Assembly: GCF_014851395.1 (NCBI RefSeq)
Contig: NW_024044681.1
Location: 2,461,014-2,525,013, forward strand
DNA length: 64,000 nucleotides
Reading direction: 5' to 3'
Origin: Micropterus salmoides
Lineage: Eukaryota > Chordata > Actinopteri > Centrarchiformes > Centrarchidae
Position 1 is the first letter of the stretch. Each line of letters opens with the position of its first letter. Positions 48,501 through 60,600 of the stretch are shown one piece after another. The notes beneath the pieces are model-generated. The model was not told where the DNA came from and made no database searches. It saw nothing but the letters and a program-made list of their open reading frames with translations. The translations under genes were made by a program, and so were the position numbers.

Positions 48501-49331
48501 TTTTACAGGAATGAGGTTAAACCAGCTGACCTTGATTCTTTCCTGCAGCTGACCAGGATGCAGCAGCCTGCGTCTCGCCCGACGTCCTCCACGTGTTTCT
48601 AACATTTTCTCTGTATGTTTTGCGGCGGTAAAGTGTTGGACCACAACACTGCACGCTCTGCGGAACAGTCTCCCCGCTTTGGTGAAGAAGATCTGGATCC
48701 AGGTGTTCTCGGTCCTTCGCTGTTATTGTCGTAGGTAAATGTGAGACGTTGGTATCGCACACGTCTGCTGCGTCTTCTAAACAGGGAAGTGAGTTTGCTG
48801 ACGTTGGACAACGTGCAGAATTCACAGGGATTTGTTGAATTTGTGTTCATAGTTGCGATCGTGACATCGCTGTAAAAAGCGTTGACCTGACTTGTTCTAC
48901 GAGTGGGAGGCTACCTCAGTGTTTTCGGACTGTTGGTCAGGTACCTGAAGGCGTCTCTCTGGGGTCTGGGTGTGTTGGTGACAGTTTCTTATGTTCTGCG
49001 TTACAGGAGCTTTGCCAAGTGGTTCAGCAGCCAGACGTCAAAGTCCTGAAAAACTACATTAAGGTACGAGTGTATTTATTACAACGGGTTTCAAAAGTGG
49101 CTGTGGGGGCTGTATTGGCTCAATTAAGGAGTGCCGCGACCATCCAGGAATTGAGCAAACTAAACAAGTCCACTAACGGGGGGTGATGGCGGGGGGGGGA
49201 GTCCCCTGCATTAGAATCAATAAGGCGGTTTGGTTCTCAGCTTGTGTATCTGCTGTATTGACCACCTGGTAATACTCTTCCTTCCTTCCTTCACGTCTGT
49301 GCAGGCGTTCTTTCAGCGAGCCAAGCTGTAG
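36535..49331 (+). CDS. XPOT: exportin-T (tRNA exportin), 24 coding exons
   Basis: XPOT is a karyopherin-beta protein that binds mature tRNA with RanGTP in the nucleus and carries it through the pore. Main start ATG is at 36,562 (MDEQALLGLNPNA), with G at -3 and +4; an in-frame ATG at 36,535 could add nine residues. Coding exons: 36562-36621, 36941-37023, 37133-37189, 37295-37364, 38332-38550, 39911-40095, 40682-40850, 41575-41811, 42324-42362, 42451-42513, 42620-42744, 42821-42965, 43057-43176, 43270-43364, 44545-44614, 44699-44937, 45124-45409, 45529-45718, 46480-46596, 46686-46801, 46893-46940, 47044-47115, 49007-49063, 49305-49331. All introns are GT-AG and all phases fit. The product has 962 residues, the length I recall for the human protein. 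Visible landmarks are DDHVKFFCFQVLEHQIKF, FIRNKAAQVFALTFVMEYLT (Xpo1-type region, about 100-250), GEDEAMFVEYRKQLKMLLDR and the FFQRAKL end. The fold is expected to be all HEAT repeats. It looks intact. Confidence 0.98.
39011..39395. mobile_element. hAT-type element, second copy, in XPOT intron 5
   Basis: It starts TAGGGATGCACCGAAATTAA, a cleaner version of the left end of the element at 8,114, and shares AACAAGTACATTCACATT and GGATGTGGAGAGACTATGG with it. The right end is missing and the inner GC-rich segment is shortened. Confidence 0.8.
44301..44327. repeat. AT-only palindromic run in XPOT intron 14
   Basis: A short run of TA-rich sequence (ATAATATATATATTATATAT and on) that can fold on itself. 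Probably a simple-sequence feature. Confidence 0.6.
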
Positions 49332-51640
49332 GAAATGAAAACTGGAAGTTCACGGGGACTGAAAGGACACTTCACAGGAAGTGGTCGTGCACGCCACTTC
49401 ACAACAAAACAAATGGAACTTAGCATAGGAGCTGCTTTTTGCACTTAAAAAGTGAATGCGTTACAAAGCCCAGTCTCTCCAAGTCGGGACAGAAGGTCGG
49501 TGGACGGACACAACAGCCGCCGCCGAGACGAGCTGTCCACGAGGACTCGACGTGGGACGTAAAGGAGCTCGACTGATGATCAGAAATGGAGTTAAGTGAA
49601 GAACTTTTGTGGAAAGTCGTGTGATGGGAAATGGCTTTTTGAAGTAAACACAGATCTGTGGGAGAGGACACGACCTGCCTGAGGAAACATTTGGTAATTA
49701 TCCCTTAAACGATCTGAACATGTCTGTTAGGATTTGTGAAACGATAGCTTTATTCTAGTCAAACCTTCACATTAGAAACCACATTTCAAAACAAGCTAGA
49801 TTTGAGTTTGTTTGTTTTTTTTGGGGGGGGGGTTGTTGCTGCCACAGAATTGACAAAAAGGGCTGAATTGTATTATTTTTATTCAAAATGTGGCACTGAT
49901 TTATTTTTTTCCTTATGTGTGGAGGAATAGATGGTTGATTTTAAGTTTGAAGTGAAACGTTAAGTGCTTACAGCCCGGCTCGGCTTTATATTTTCCTGAA
50001 TTCTCAATTTAAAAGCAGATATTATCTCAACCACTCTTTTATATTTGTTACCTGATGGGATGTAGATAATCCAGTTTTGGCCCTCTTATGATAAAATTAA
50101 AAGATAATAATCCATGGAATATTTTTGTTTCCTAAAAACATGACCAATATGTTGGGCTGTTTTTAATTTCAGATGGAAATGAACAGAAAATAGAGGAACA
50201 AAATGTAAATAAGAGAATAAGATGTTAAAAAATGTAAATAAGTTCCTAGGTTAAGTTTAAAAAGAATCTTCATTCCCATCTGGAAACTAAATATGGAAGC
50301 CCATCTCTGCCAGAAAATTGAAACAAAAGATTAAAAGTTAGATACGATTTAAAAATACTCCATAAAAAGTCAGAATTATGAGTTTCTAGGTTCAAAATTA
50401 TGACTTGGTAGCTCACTAATTTGGACCTTTTTTAAATCTCATAATTGTGACTTCTAAAGTCAAAATTCTCTGTTAAAATCTCATTATTTTGACATTCCAG
50501 TATTTTTTATTTGATTTATAATATTTTTGACTGACACTCATAATTATGACTTAAAGTTTAACTTAAAATTCCAAGTCTCAAAATTGCAATTTAGCATTAA
50601 ATCTTTTTTGATTTGATCTTGAAATCTAATTTTGAATAAAATCCTAATTTTAATGACTTGCTATGAGTATATTTATTTATCTTTTTTTCCTTCGTATTTT
50701 TCACTTAGCAAATCTCATAAGTTTGACTCTGTATCTCTTAAAATTAATTGATCTCAGAATGTTTTAGTAAACGGTCAAAATTTTCAGTTACTATCTCATA
50801 ATTTGACCTTTGAAAAATAATTGTGACACAAAATTCAATATTTTACTGTCTCATACTGTTGACTTTCATTTATATTTTTAGGATCTCAAAATGTTGACTT
50901 GTCAGAATTGAGACGTAAGTCAAATATTATGATTTTTTTTAATGTACTAAATCTCTCATAAATTTGACTTAATTAGATTAATTTTAATTTCAGTGCGGAG
51001 AAGCACAACGGACTACCTAACATTTAATCTATTTGTTTTTTCCTTTCTTGGCAGTAATGAGCTTCCAGAGTAATACATAAACTCGTTTATAGGAATAATT
51101 CATGTACAGCTCATGTAAAAAAACAACAATGTGCTTGTGTACAGAAGCAGCTCAATGAATTTTACATTGACGCATTTGTGACAATTCAGGATGATCGACT
51201 TAATTGATTATGCAACGCTTTACTGTGAGCAATACTGTGAAGGAGCTGTCAAACAGTATCAAACCCAATCAGTGTAAGATGATGAGAAGTGTAAACATTG
51301 TGTCTGACTATTTTTGCTGATGTAAAAACACAAATTCACATTTAAACCAAGACTCTGTACAGATATTTCAGATGTTCTTTAACACTTTGGATCTTGTGTC
51401 GACCCACATTGTTCTGTTTGACTGTACATCTATCTCAGTTACTGTTTCCACTGTTGAAATCAATTTGTGATGTTCAGTGCATTCCTTTTAATTTGGTTTA
51501 TCTGATTAACAGTTTTTCTTTGGGCTTTAAAGTTCTTATTTCCCAGAAACCTCCCAGAAAAAAGTGCCTGAAACTTGAGTGTTGGCGCTCAATTAAATGT
51601 GGTCATGCAGGCATTTAAATAAAGCTAGTTTAAAGTCTTA
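49332..51640 (+). other. XPOT: probable XPOT 3' UTR
   Basis: Noncoding sequence follows the XPOT stop (TAG, 49,329-49,331). An AATAAA at 51,618-51,623 is followed within about 30 bases by a GT-rich stretch (AAAGGTGGTGGTCTATG), a good poly(A) site. This would give a 3' UTR of about 2.3 kb. Earlier or later sites, for example AATAAA near 53,925, are possible. Confidence 0.5.
50330..50960. repeat. degenerate TCTCATAATTTTGACTT repeat in the XPOT 3' UTR
   Basis: Variants of AATCTCATAATTTTGACTT and its complement AAGTCAAAATTATGAG recur every 30-60 bases with changing orientation. It is a diverged simple repeat of a kind common in fish. Confidence 0.65.
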
Positions 51641-52239
51641 AAGGTGGTGGTCTATGTTTTTCTCATTGTCAACAAATCCCACAAATGTCAGTCAATCTCT
51701 AAGTAGTCCTTATGGCCTATTGGTTCCAAATATTTAATAAACTCACAAAAATATAGTTCATTTCATTTAAAAAGCCTCAAACAGGAGGAAATTGTGCTTT
51801 TTGGGGACTATTTTTACAAGTGGATGAGTACACATTTGGATTAGCACAGTATTTGTAAGCAGGATCAGTTCATTGTTGGTTTGTCTCTGTACATGGGATT
51901 TCTTGACAAGAAGGAATTAATGGAATATCACCAAAACGTATCCTTCCAACATATTTAATAATAATAGACCTCTTAAATGCAACACGTCAGGATGAAATTG
52001 GTTTGTGTGCGTCCTCTTTAATGGATTTCTATGTGCAAGATTATGGAGCATCAATTTTAAAAGGGAACCAAATTCGGACATTGACATGATATTTTTTTTT
52101 CCATGCATAATAATTAAGTTAACTTTAATATTGAGCTTGTAAACAGTAGTTTGACTAAATAACTTAAAGATCCACTTACTAGCTAAAACTCAATGTAACA
52201 AAATTGCTTCAAAACCTTATAATTTGAATATTTATGAAA

Positions 52240-53400
52240 TGTGGTTGTTAGCGGTCTCCCGGGGTCAGAAGACTAGATCGATGTTAATTACATCTCTACA
52301 TAGATCGGTTTAGCTTAGCACAAACACTGGAAGCAGTGGGAAAGTGCTAGCCAAGTTCCATCAAAGGATTAAAATTCACCTTCAAACAATTCCAAAGCTG
52401 TCGTGATTTAAATGTTATAATTTGGTTAGCGAAGAAGCTAAGTTTGCTTAGCGTTGCTGGTCAACAGATACTAAAGAGCTCCAATGCTAACTGCTAATGT
52501 TACCACAATGTCTTTTTACATTTCTGTTTCTTATCCTTTTCAACTAAATATGTACATATGTTGATGGAGCTAGGCTAGCAGTTTAACAAGCTTTCCGGTC
52601 TTTGTAGATGTCATATACCAGGGTTTGTTTAGCCTAGCTTAGCACAAACATCTAGCATAACATTAGGTTAATAGTTGAACGATTCAGGAAATGTGCGTAA
52701 CAACATCTGGCTATAAACACCTAACACCATGTGTCTACCAATATTTTCTGCTAAGCTTGGCTAAAAAACTGCACTGTAATCTACAACAACTAGCTAACTA
52801 ACAGCTTGCTTAATGTTGACTCACTGTTTGTAGCAACAAAACAACCAGATACTGTCTATCTGTTAGCTGTTTTGTGGATTCAGGGTTAGTAGTTTGTCCC
52901 TGCTGGACTTTTCTCTGTACTGTAGACCAGACATTTCTATTTAACCCCACAGCTATCGGCTCCTAAATCACACCGTCTTGTCTTTACATTTCTATTTATG
53001 TGAATCGGACAGCTTTAGAGGGTGGATTTGTTTTTGATGGAGCTAGGCTAACAGTTTCCCACTTCTTCCAGTCTTTGTGCTACAACAGCTAGCTACACAC
53101 AAAAAGCTTAATGTTGGAGATTGCTGTACAGTAACTATCCATAAGTCATGATATTTCACTGTCTAGTGGTTTCACCCTGCTTTGTGCTAAGCTAGGCTAA
53201 ACACGTCCACGATCCATCTCTGTATGAGATGAAACTGATTTCCATCTTGTCTCTGAACATAAAGGCAACGTGAAGAATTCTTCTCATGTTCTGAGTCAGG
53301 ATGTGCTTAGCTTAGCTTAGCTTAGCATAATGACTGGAAGCAGGGAGAAACAGCTAGCCTAGCTCTGTCTAAAGTTCAAAATACACATATGAACACCTGT
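52240..53400. repeat. cluster of GCTAGC / AAGCTAGGC repeats
   Basis: At least five related blocks occur: GATCGGTTTAGCTTAGCACA, GATGGAGCTAGGCTAGCAGT, TTTAGCCTAGCTTAGCACAA, GATGGAGCTAGGCTAACAGT and TGTGCTAAGCTAGGCTAAAC. A pure run of TTAGC units (TTAGCTTAGCTTAGCTTAGC) lies near 53,310. The blocks alternate orientation and are 150-300 bases apart, so they look like old nested or tandem copies of one element. A single copy is at 12.76 kb. Confidence 0.75.
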
Positions 53401-54146
53401 AAAGCTCACTGATTAACATGCAAAAAATGTAAAAACCACGATTTGTGGTTTTAGGTGGACTTCAGGCCCTCAATAAGTATATTTCCCCTCAAATATTTAA
53501 GTATAATTTTTAGGTTTTGCCTGCTAACACTAAAATCTGCACTTAATTCACCTGTAAATGTAATTTACACGAACCAAGTGAAATCACCTTGACTGGTAAA
53601 TCAAGTTCCTCATCATACTGTTGTAATATTCACGCAGACACTAGAAGCCATTTTTCTTCAGTAAACCCACTAAAGTACAATGAGCTGTTTTAAAAGGAAC
53701 TGACATAAAAATGAAGACAGAATATTTTTAAAACGCATGACCACTTGAAAATCAGTTTCATATGTTTATTGATGATTATTAAGGTTGTTGCAGCCTGCTT
53801 TTACTTTCTTCAGCAGAGAGGTTTGCTCATATAAAAACAAACTTGCCAAATGAATCAATTTGTTCTGACGGTGAAATGTGTTGATTTATTTTTTTGATAT
53901 GGCGATAAACTTTCTGTTAGAACCAATAAAGTGTTTACTTATCATGAGAACTTCCTGCTGTGTTTATTGCTTCACAGCCAAACAGAAGTGTGTTTATGGC
54001 CATGTGGAATAAAGGCACATCAACAACAGCGAAGTGATGTCACATGGTTACCATCAAATCTCTGGAACGGTCCTCTGCTGAAAACCAGCTGTACAGTTTA
54101 CAGATTTTAACAACCTATTTGGTTGCTTAGGTATGCGGACGTGTTG

Positions 54147-54235
54147 CTCAGAGGGAAACATTGTACTTCACTACAGTTTCCTGAAAGCTTTAGTTACTTT
54201 GCAGATTCAGATTTTACATCAGATATAATCCTTGT
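54147..54235. repeat. ACTCAAGTA family, internal fragment
   Basis: Contains CTCAGAGGGAAACATTGTAC and TTAGTTACTTTGCAGATTCA, the inner part of the repeat whose left part is seen at 31.46 and 61.45 kb. Confidence 0.6.
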
Positions 54236-54455
54236 TTAAAGCTTTTCGTCTTCTGACCACAAAAACAGCGTCTAGCCGTGTCTCCTCGTCATGTTTCAGA
54301 TGTCTCGAGTTGTTTTCAGTTCCTCCAAAGATAAAAGTCCAAAAACTGGAAAAAAAAAACTGATTCTTCTTCTTTCCTCTCATTAATCATCTCATGACCC
54401 CTCAGATTTATCTGGTGACCCTAAATCACATTAAATTCAGTTTTAAGTGATCACC

Positions 54456-54461
54456 TTTATT
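54456..54461 (-). terminator. RTCB: RTCB poly(A) signal candidate
   Basis: TTTATT on the + strand is AATAAA on the RTCB strand, 238 bases past the stop codon. This would give a short 3' UTR. Other AATAAA matches farther on (near 53,960 and 53,765) cannot be excluded. Confidence 0.45.
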
Positions 54462-54698
54462 TGGATCACAGAACACAAACAATTTTCTTTCAGGTTTGAA
54501 ATCTTATTTTCAATCAAATTTTTTCTCTCTGCTCAGATGCATTTTCTTTAACATAAATTCATTCCAAAACAAAATCAAAATAATAGGAAGAATATCTATC
54601 TGCTTTTCACGATTCCAGTACACGAGCTGGTTGTGTTTTTAACATAATGAGTTCTTTTGTTTGGTGCAAATTGTCTTTAGAAGTCGAGTCGTGCTGCT

Positions 54699-57600
54699 TC
54701 AGCCTTTAATCACAGCGATGGGTCTCAGTTTGATTGCCTTCTTACTGATTCCAGCGTCGTGACACGTGTTGACGACGTCTGTCACGTTTTTGTACGATTC
54801 AGGAGCCTGAAAACAAAACAAAAATAACTGAGATGACGCCAGTAATAATTCTTGATTGGCTATATACAGAAGATCTTTAGTGCAAAAAAGATTTAGATTG
54901 AAAATAAACAGAAACTCAGAATCTTTAAAACTCGCCTCCTCCATGACCAGTTTGGGTGAAGCCACCCGGATGGCGATGCCCTTGTCGGCCAGTTTGTCCA
55001 GGACGTCCTGGAAGTCCAGGTTCCTGCGGGACTTGGCTCGAGACAGAGCGCGACCCTGAAACAACAAACAGAAAATAAATGAATGTGCTGAAAAAAACAA
55101 CCGGAGTTCAGATCAGCTGGCGAGTTCTTTGGTCAAATGTTTGCTAAAATAATTTATTTTCTTTGTGCAGCACTTTGTAAACCTGGTTTATAAAATAGAT
55201 AAATTAAAGCATCAATGCTACGCTGATCAATTTATTAAATACAAAGTTGGGGATAATTTACTTTGTCAAGTAACAAAAAAACAACTGTATCAAACTCTCG
55301 TACGAAATGAGAGTACGAGAGTAGTAAATGTGATTCTAACTGTAACACGAAGCGAGCGTTCGGTGCAGCGCGTTGACATACAATGTCAATATAAACATGC
55401 GATTTCCTGTCAGGTGGACACGCCGTCCTCGACACGAAGGGATTCGAGCAAGTTGAAACTTTTTTTTAGAAAACAACCTCAATAAATGAAGCCACTGTTT
55501 AAGTTTTTTGATTTTCAGTTTCAGACACTAAAACATCAGCTACATTATGTAACTCTGGTTTATTCTGGACCCCAGAGACGTAACATCTGGGCATTAAAAC
55601 AGCTGTTTTGTGAAGGTGTTGAACATCATGCAGGCTGATAAAGACTCGTACCGCTCCGTGACAGGTGGTGCCGAATGTTTCCGTCATGCCTTGTTCTGTC
55701 CCCGTCAGGACGTAGCTGCAGGTTCCCATCGTCCCTCCGATCAGCACCGGCTGACCCGTCAGCTGGAAAACAACAACAAACCACGAGTCAGCACTTAAAT
55801 CCTCGTGAAATAATGAAACCGCCTGAGGAGGTCGTACCTGGTAGTCTACGGGGATGAGGGGGTGGTGAGGGGGGAAAGCTCGAGTGGATCCTTTGCGGTG
55901 GACCAGCAGAGTCCTCTGCTTCCCGTCCACCATGTGCTCCTCAACTTTGGCGATGTTGTGAGAAACGTCGTAGATGACGTGCATGTCCAGGTCGTCCGGC
56001 GTGGTGCCGAACACCTTAGAGAAGGCCTGAAGGAAAACGTTAAAGAGGTCAGTTAGATTTGAGACAAACTGCTGCTGCTGCCTAGGACGTTTTCCTGGGT
56101 CTGTGTAACAGTATTATTATAGTAGGTTAATAGTTTTATTCGTAGTATAATAGTCTTAGTAGTATATTAGTAATAAAATAGTATTATACTAGTATAATAT
56201 AGTATAAATAGTAAAAAGTATTAGTAGTATAATAGTATTATAAACAGCATGATAGTATACTTAAACAGTATTATTATAGTAGTATAGTATTATAGTATAA
56301 ATTATTATAGAATCATAGTATAATATTATCATAGTATTATTATTATTAGTATTATAGCAGTATAGTATTATAATTAGTAGTAGTAGTAGTAGTATAGTAC
56401 TATTAGTAGTATAGTATTAGTATAGTATTATAATTTGTAGTAGTAGTATAGTACTATAGTAGTATAGTATTATAATTAGTAGTAGTAGTAGTATAGTACT
56501 ATAGTAGTATTATTAGTAGTATAGTATTATAATTTGTAGTAGTAGTATAGTACTATAGTAGTATAGTATTATAATTAGTAGTAGTAGTATAGTACTATAG
56601 TAGTATTATTAGTAGTATAGTATTATAATTAGTAGTAGTAGTATAGTACTATTATTAGTAGTGTAGTATTATTATAGTATTCTATAGTAAAATCGCGCCA
56701 CATCTTACAGGAATACAGAGTTCGCCTGCATGTAGAAACTGTGACCTTGTTCATCTTCATCGTCCTGCAGCTCACAGACTCTGCAGGTCACTGATTATTA
56801 AGAATTAAAGATTTGTTTCTTTTCTCCTCTAATTGGAGCAAATTACTTCGTGTTCCTTCATCATTTCTCTCTGGTGTTTAACGTCTCAGCATCACCCCTG
56901 AGGACGGAGCCTGAGGACGGAGCCGCAGCTGCGCCTACCTGTCTGGTGAGGAAGGTCATGGACGAGCGGTTGACCCAGGCGTAGTTCCCCGCGGCCGCCA
57001 TCCCCTTCAGGTAGTCCTGTCCTTCCTGTGACATGATGCGAGCGCACGCCAGCTGCCGGTCGTTCACCGTGATCTTGTCTCTTTTCATCGCCTTCTCCAT
57101 GGCAACCAGAGCGTCTGTCAACAACATTTGCGCCACTTTAACAGCGTGTGGATTCATTCATTCATGTCTGCAGACTTTTCTTTTGGAAGACACTTAAACC
57201 AGGACTGTTCTGATCTTTCTGCTTTAGTTCTGTCTTTTTTTACATTAACATTAAACTGAATTATCACTAAAGATTTGTAAATTCTTCCAGGCGCCTGTAA
57301 CATCTTTCTTCTGTTTTGGGCTCCTGGCAGCTTCATACTTTGTTAAACTGACTAAACGAGAAGACGTCAGACGTAAAGCTGAGTCTGTGCAGGATAGAAA
57401 GACACCGGGCATGCTGGGTAAAGACAGACTGTCCTCCGGGTGTGCGTCGAGCTGAGCGTCCTACCTGTGGCGACCTGGTGTCCGAGGCCTCTGCTGCCGC
57501 TGTGGATCATCACGCACACCTGACCTTTGTGGTCGATGCCCATCTTCTTGGCGGCGTAGTCGTTGTAGATCTCATCCACCACCTGGATCTCGGCGTAGTG

Positions 57601-60600
57601 GTTTCCTGCTCCCAGAGTCCCCAGCTTCAACACACACACACACCATCGCATTAGAAAAGATTGACGGGATTCCCATAACGAGCGGAAACATGGCTGGTAG
57701 CAACCTGCCCACTTGAAACACATTCTTTTAAGACCTCACTTCATTTTTCCCAGTGGTTTTGTTTCCACTTCACAACCTCCACTCCAACGTCAGCTTCGAA
57801 CGAAACCACGCTGATGGGAATCAGCTTTATTATTCATGAAATATAACGAGTGAGAACCAAACCAGGCTGTTGAGAATCAGGTTAGAATCTGTTAAACCTA
57901 TTTTGAGGGTTTAAAAATCCACAAATCTCAGATAAAACTGTCCACATGCAGACAGAACGTGTCCTAAAGAAAGGAAGACTCTGCACCACAGTAAGCTGGA
58001 AATACCTTCTGTGTTTTTCTCTGTACAAATCAAGCTCGCAGGTGTGATCATGTGATCTCCTGGTAGGAGGAGCCTGATGAAGAAACGTTAAATAAAACCT
58101 TCGGTGAGCCTCTCCCTCCATTGTTGCAGGGTTTTGTCCTGAAGCTGAGGTCAGTGTGCAGAACAAACAGACTGAAGGCTGCGAGTCACTGAGTAAATAA
58201 TCGCAGGAGCGGCAGCAACCACAGAACCAGTGCACGCCTGAATAGTTCATTACAGGAAATTATAAAGATTTATAGCTGGAAAATAAAATAATAATAACTA
58301 TCACTGTATAATTTTCCTCAATAACAATAGGACAATGTCTCTGGCAGTGCCGTCATGAATTGCAGACTTAATTAGAAGACAAGATTAGCAGGTCCTTCAA
58401 GGTGTGAAAACAGGCGTGGGCTCCGGGGCTGCTGGGATACCTGCGGCAGGCCTCGCTTCTTGGCCTTGGAGGACACTTTGTTGGGGTCGGCCTGCAGCAT
58501 CCTGCCGTACTCCTCGCAGTGCTCCTTGTCCTCGGCCCAGGCGTAGCCCTCCCTCAGGGACCAGTCCACCCCCATCTCCAGAGCCTCCTCCAGGTCCCTG
58601 AACACACACAGGTGACACAGGTAAACAGGTGGAGCAGGTCAGGGTCTAGACTCTAGTCCTGGAGGATCGCCTCCTTACTTGGCCCCCATGGGGATGACTC
58701 CCTTGGACCCGACCCCCACTGGGATGTGGTCGAACAGCGACTGGGCCAGCTGCTCCTTCACCGGCTGAACGTCTCCCTCGTCCAGGTTCGTCCTCAGCAG
58801 GCGGACGCCGCAGTTTATGTCGAAACCAACGCCGCCTGCAGGAACAGAGACTCAGCAGGTGAACATTCAGACGATAGGGATTTTACATTATCACAGATTA
58901 TACATCACGATCAGACCTTTACTTTATTTATTCAGGACCTCTGAGTAAAGCTTCTGTTTTGCAGGAACGTCCTGATCAACGCCTGAGCGGTAGGGTCGGG
59001 TATCAAGAACAGGTACCAGATTTCCAAGACCAGTGGCCTCATTAAGACCCGTGCGTTTGGATTCTGCTTCTCGGTTTCTAACTTTCTGCAGCCCATCAAA
59101 GTGTCTCTGATCTGCCAGGAGCTGCTACGCCGACCTAACGTCACCTCATGTGTTACGTCAACAAAGCCTGAACAAGAGATTCCTTCTGGTTCCGCTCCAA
59201 AGTTTGGTTTAGCTTCACTAAGAAACTGCAGCAGCTGCAGTCAGGAGGTTTGGTGCGAGGGAGGAAGCGGCTCCGACATGACGAAGCGTTTCCTTCAACG
59301 CGGGATTGAACCGACGACCTCCTGGACACCGGCTCGTTTGTAGGAGAGAAATAAAATGATGCAGATAATAACGAGCAGCGCTGTTATGTTTCCTCTTTAA
59401 GTCAGAACCTCACCTGGAGACACCACGGCGTCAGGGTCGTTCATGTCAAAGGCCGCCATGTTTCCGATCGCAAATCCATATCCAGAGTGAACGTCCGGGA
59501 GACCGATGGACCTCTGTGGAACCATTTAACACAGCGTCAACAGGAAGCGTTCAGCACGTTTTCACTGTCAAACCTCTCAGAGAGGGTTTGTAAAAAGCGT
59601 CCGATGGCGTTACTCACGTGTACGATCCCAGGCAGCGCCGCCACGTTCCCGATTTGTTTCATAGCGGGAAGGAATCCGCCCACACCTGAGGAATAAAACC
59701 AATCACAGGAGAGGTCAGCATACAGGTGTGGAGATGATGATGTCATGGGTTAAAAGAGCTGAGGTGAACGGCGGCTGACCTCCTCCCCGGGAGGCGTTCC
59801 GAAGCTCCTCAAAAATCAGCTTCTCCAGAGAGTCGTTCACATAGAAGGTTCCTTCGACCTGAGAGCAGAAACAAACTGTTTAAACGTTCACGTAGACGCT
59901 GCTGACTGATGAACCGCCAATAAAATGCCGCGAGAAACGATCCCGACAACATCTCTTTTCAGAGGTTAATCCACGTCGAGCTGCATTTCCTGGGTCAAAC
60001 GCAAGAAGAAGCAAAACCGCTTCCTTCACACGTCACTCAGGTTCTCACGTGAATGTTTGATCAGGGCCGGATTACCGAGTGGACAAAGACCCCCAGGTAC
60101 GTATTCATTCATTCATTTAATTGCCGTCATTATTTTATTTTTGTTCTCACATATTGCAAATATGATTAATTAAATACAATAATTTGTCTAATTAAATTAC
60201 TACCCCCCCCCCCCAGATTAAGGTGAGAACACTTTAAAAAAAAAGTAGTATTTCCTTCTTAAATATGTGCTGATTTGCATATAACACAAATCCATTTTCC
60301 ATCACATTAAGAGTCAGATTATTTTTTTTGTTGTCGTCACAGAACGGTTTATCAAAATATTGTTTTTTCATGGATTTATTCAAAATATACAGAGCTGCAT
60401 GACTTGGACAATTATTGTGGACTATAATGCGATTGGATTATTGTGCAGCCCTAAGAATCTACCACTTTGAAGTTCAAACTGAAAACCTACTTTACTCCAG
60501 CCTCTCCCAGAATTCATGTTGGCACCTTTTCAAATCTTCCTAATCTGAAGTTTTATCTTCTTCATTCATTCATTATTGCTGTTTTTACTCTTTTGTATTT

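Larger units (their letters stand above)
51641..54455. other. region between XPOT and RTCB 3' ends
   Basis: No coding sequence was found. It holds the GCTAGC-type repeat cluster (52.2-53.4 kb) and a copy of the ACTCAAGTA repeat at 54.15 kb. Confidence 0.6.

Noticed and set aside
57625..58440. RTCB intron 6 as a U12-type intron
   Set aside because: The donor starts GTATCC, but the next bases are CAG where the U12 consensus has TTT, and no good TTCCTTAAC branch site lies near the acceptor.
59300..59340. tRNA gene on the minus strand
   Set aside because: GGTTCAATCCC looks like a T-arm or B box, but there is no A box, anticodon arm or acceptor stem around it.
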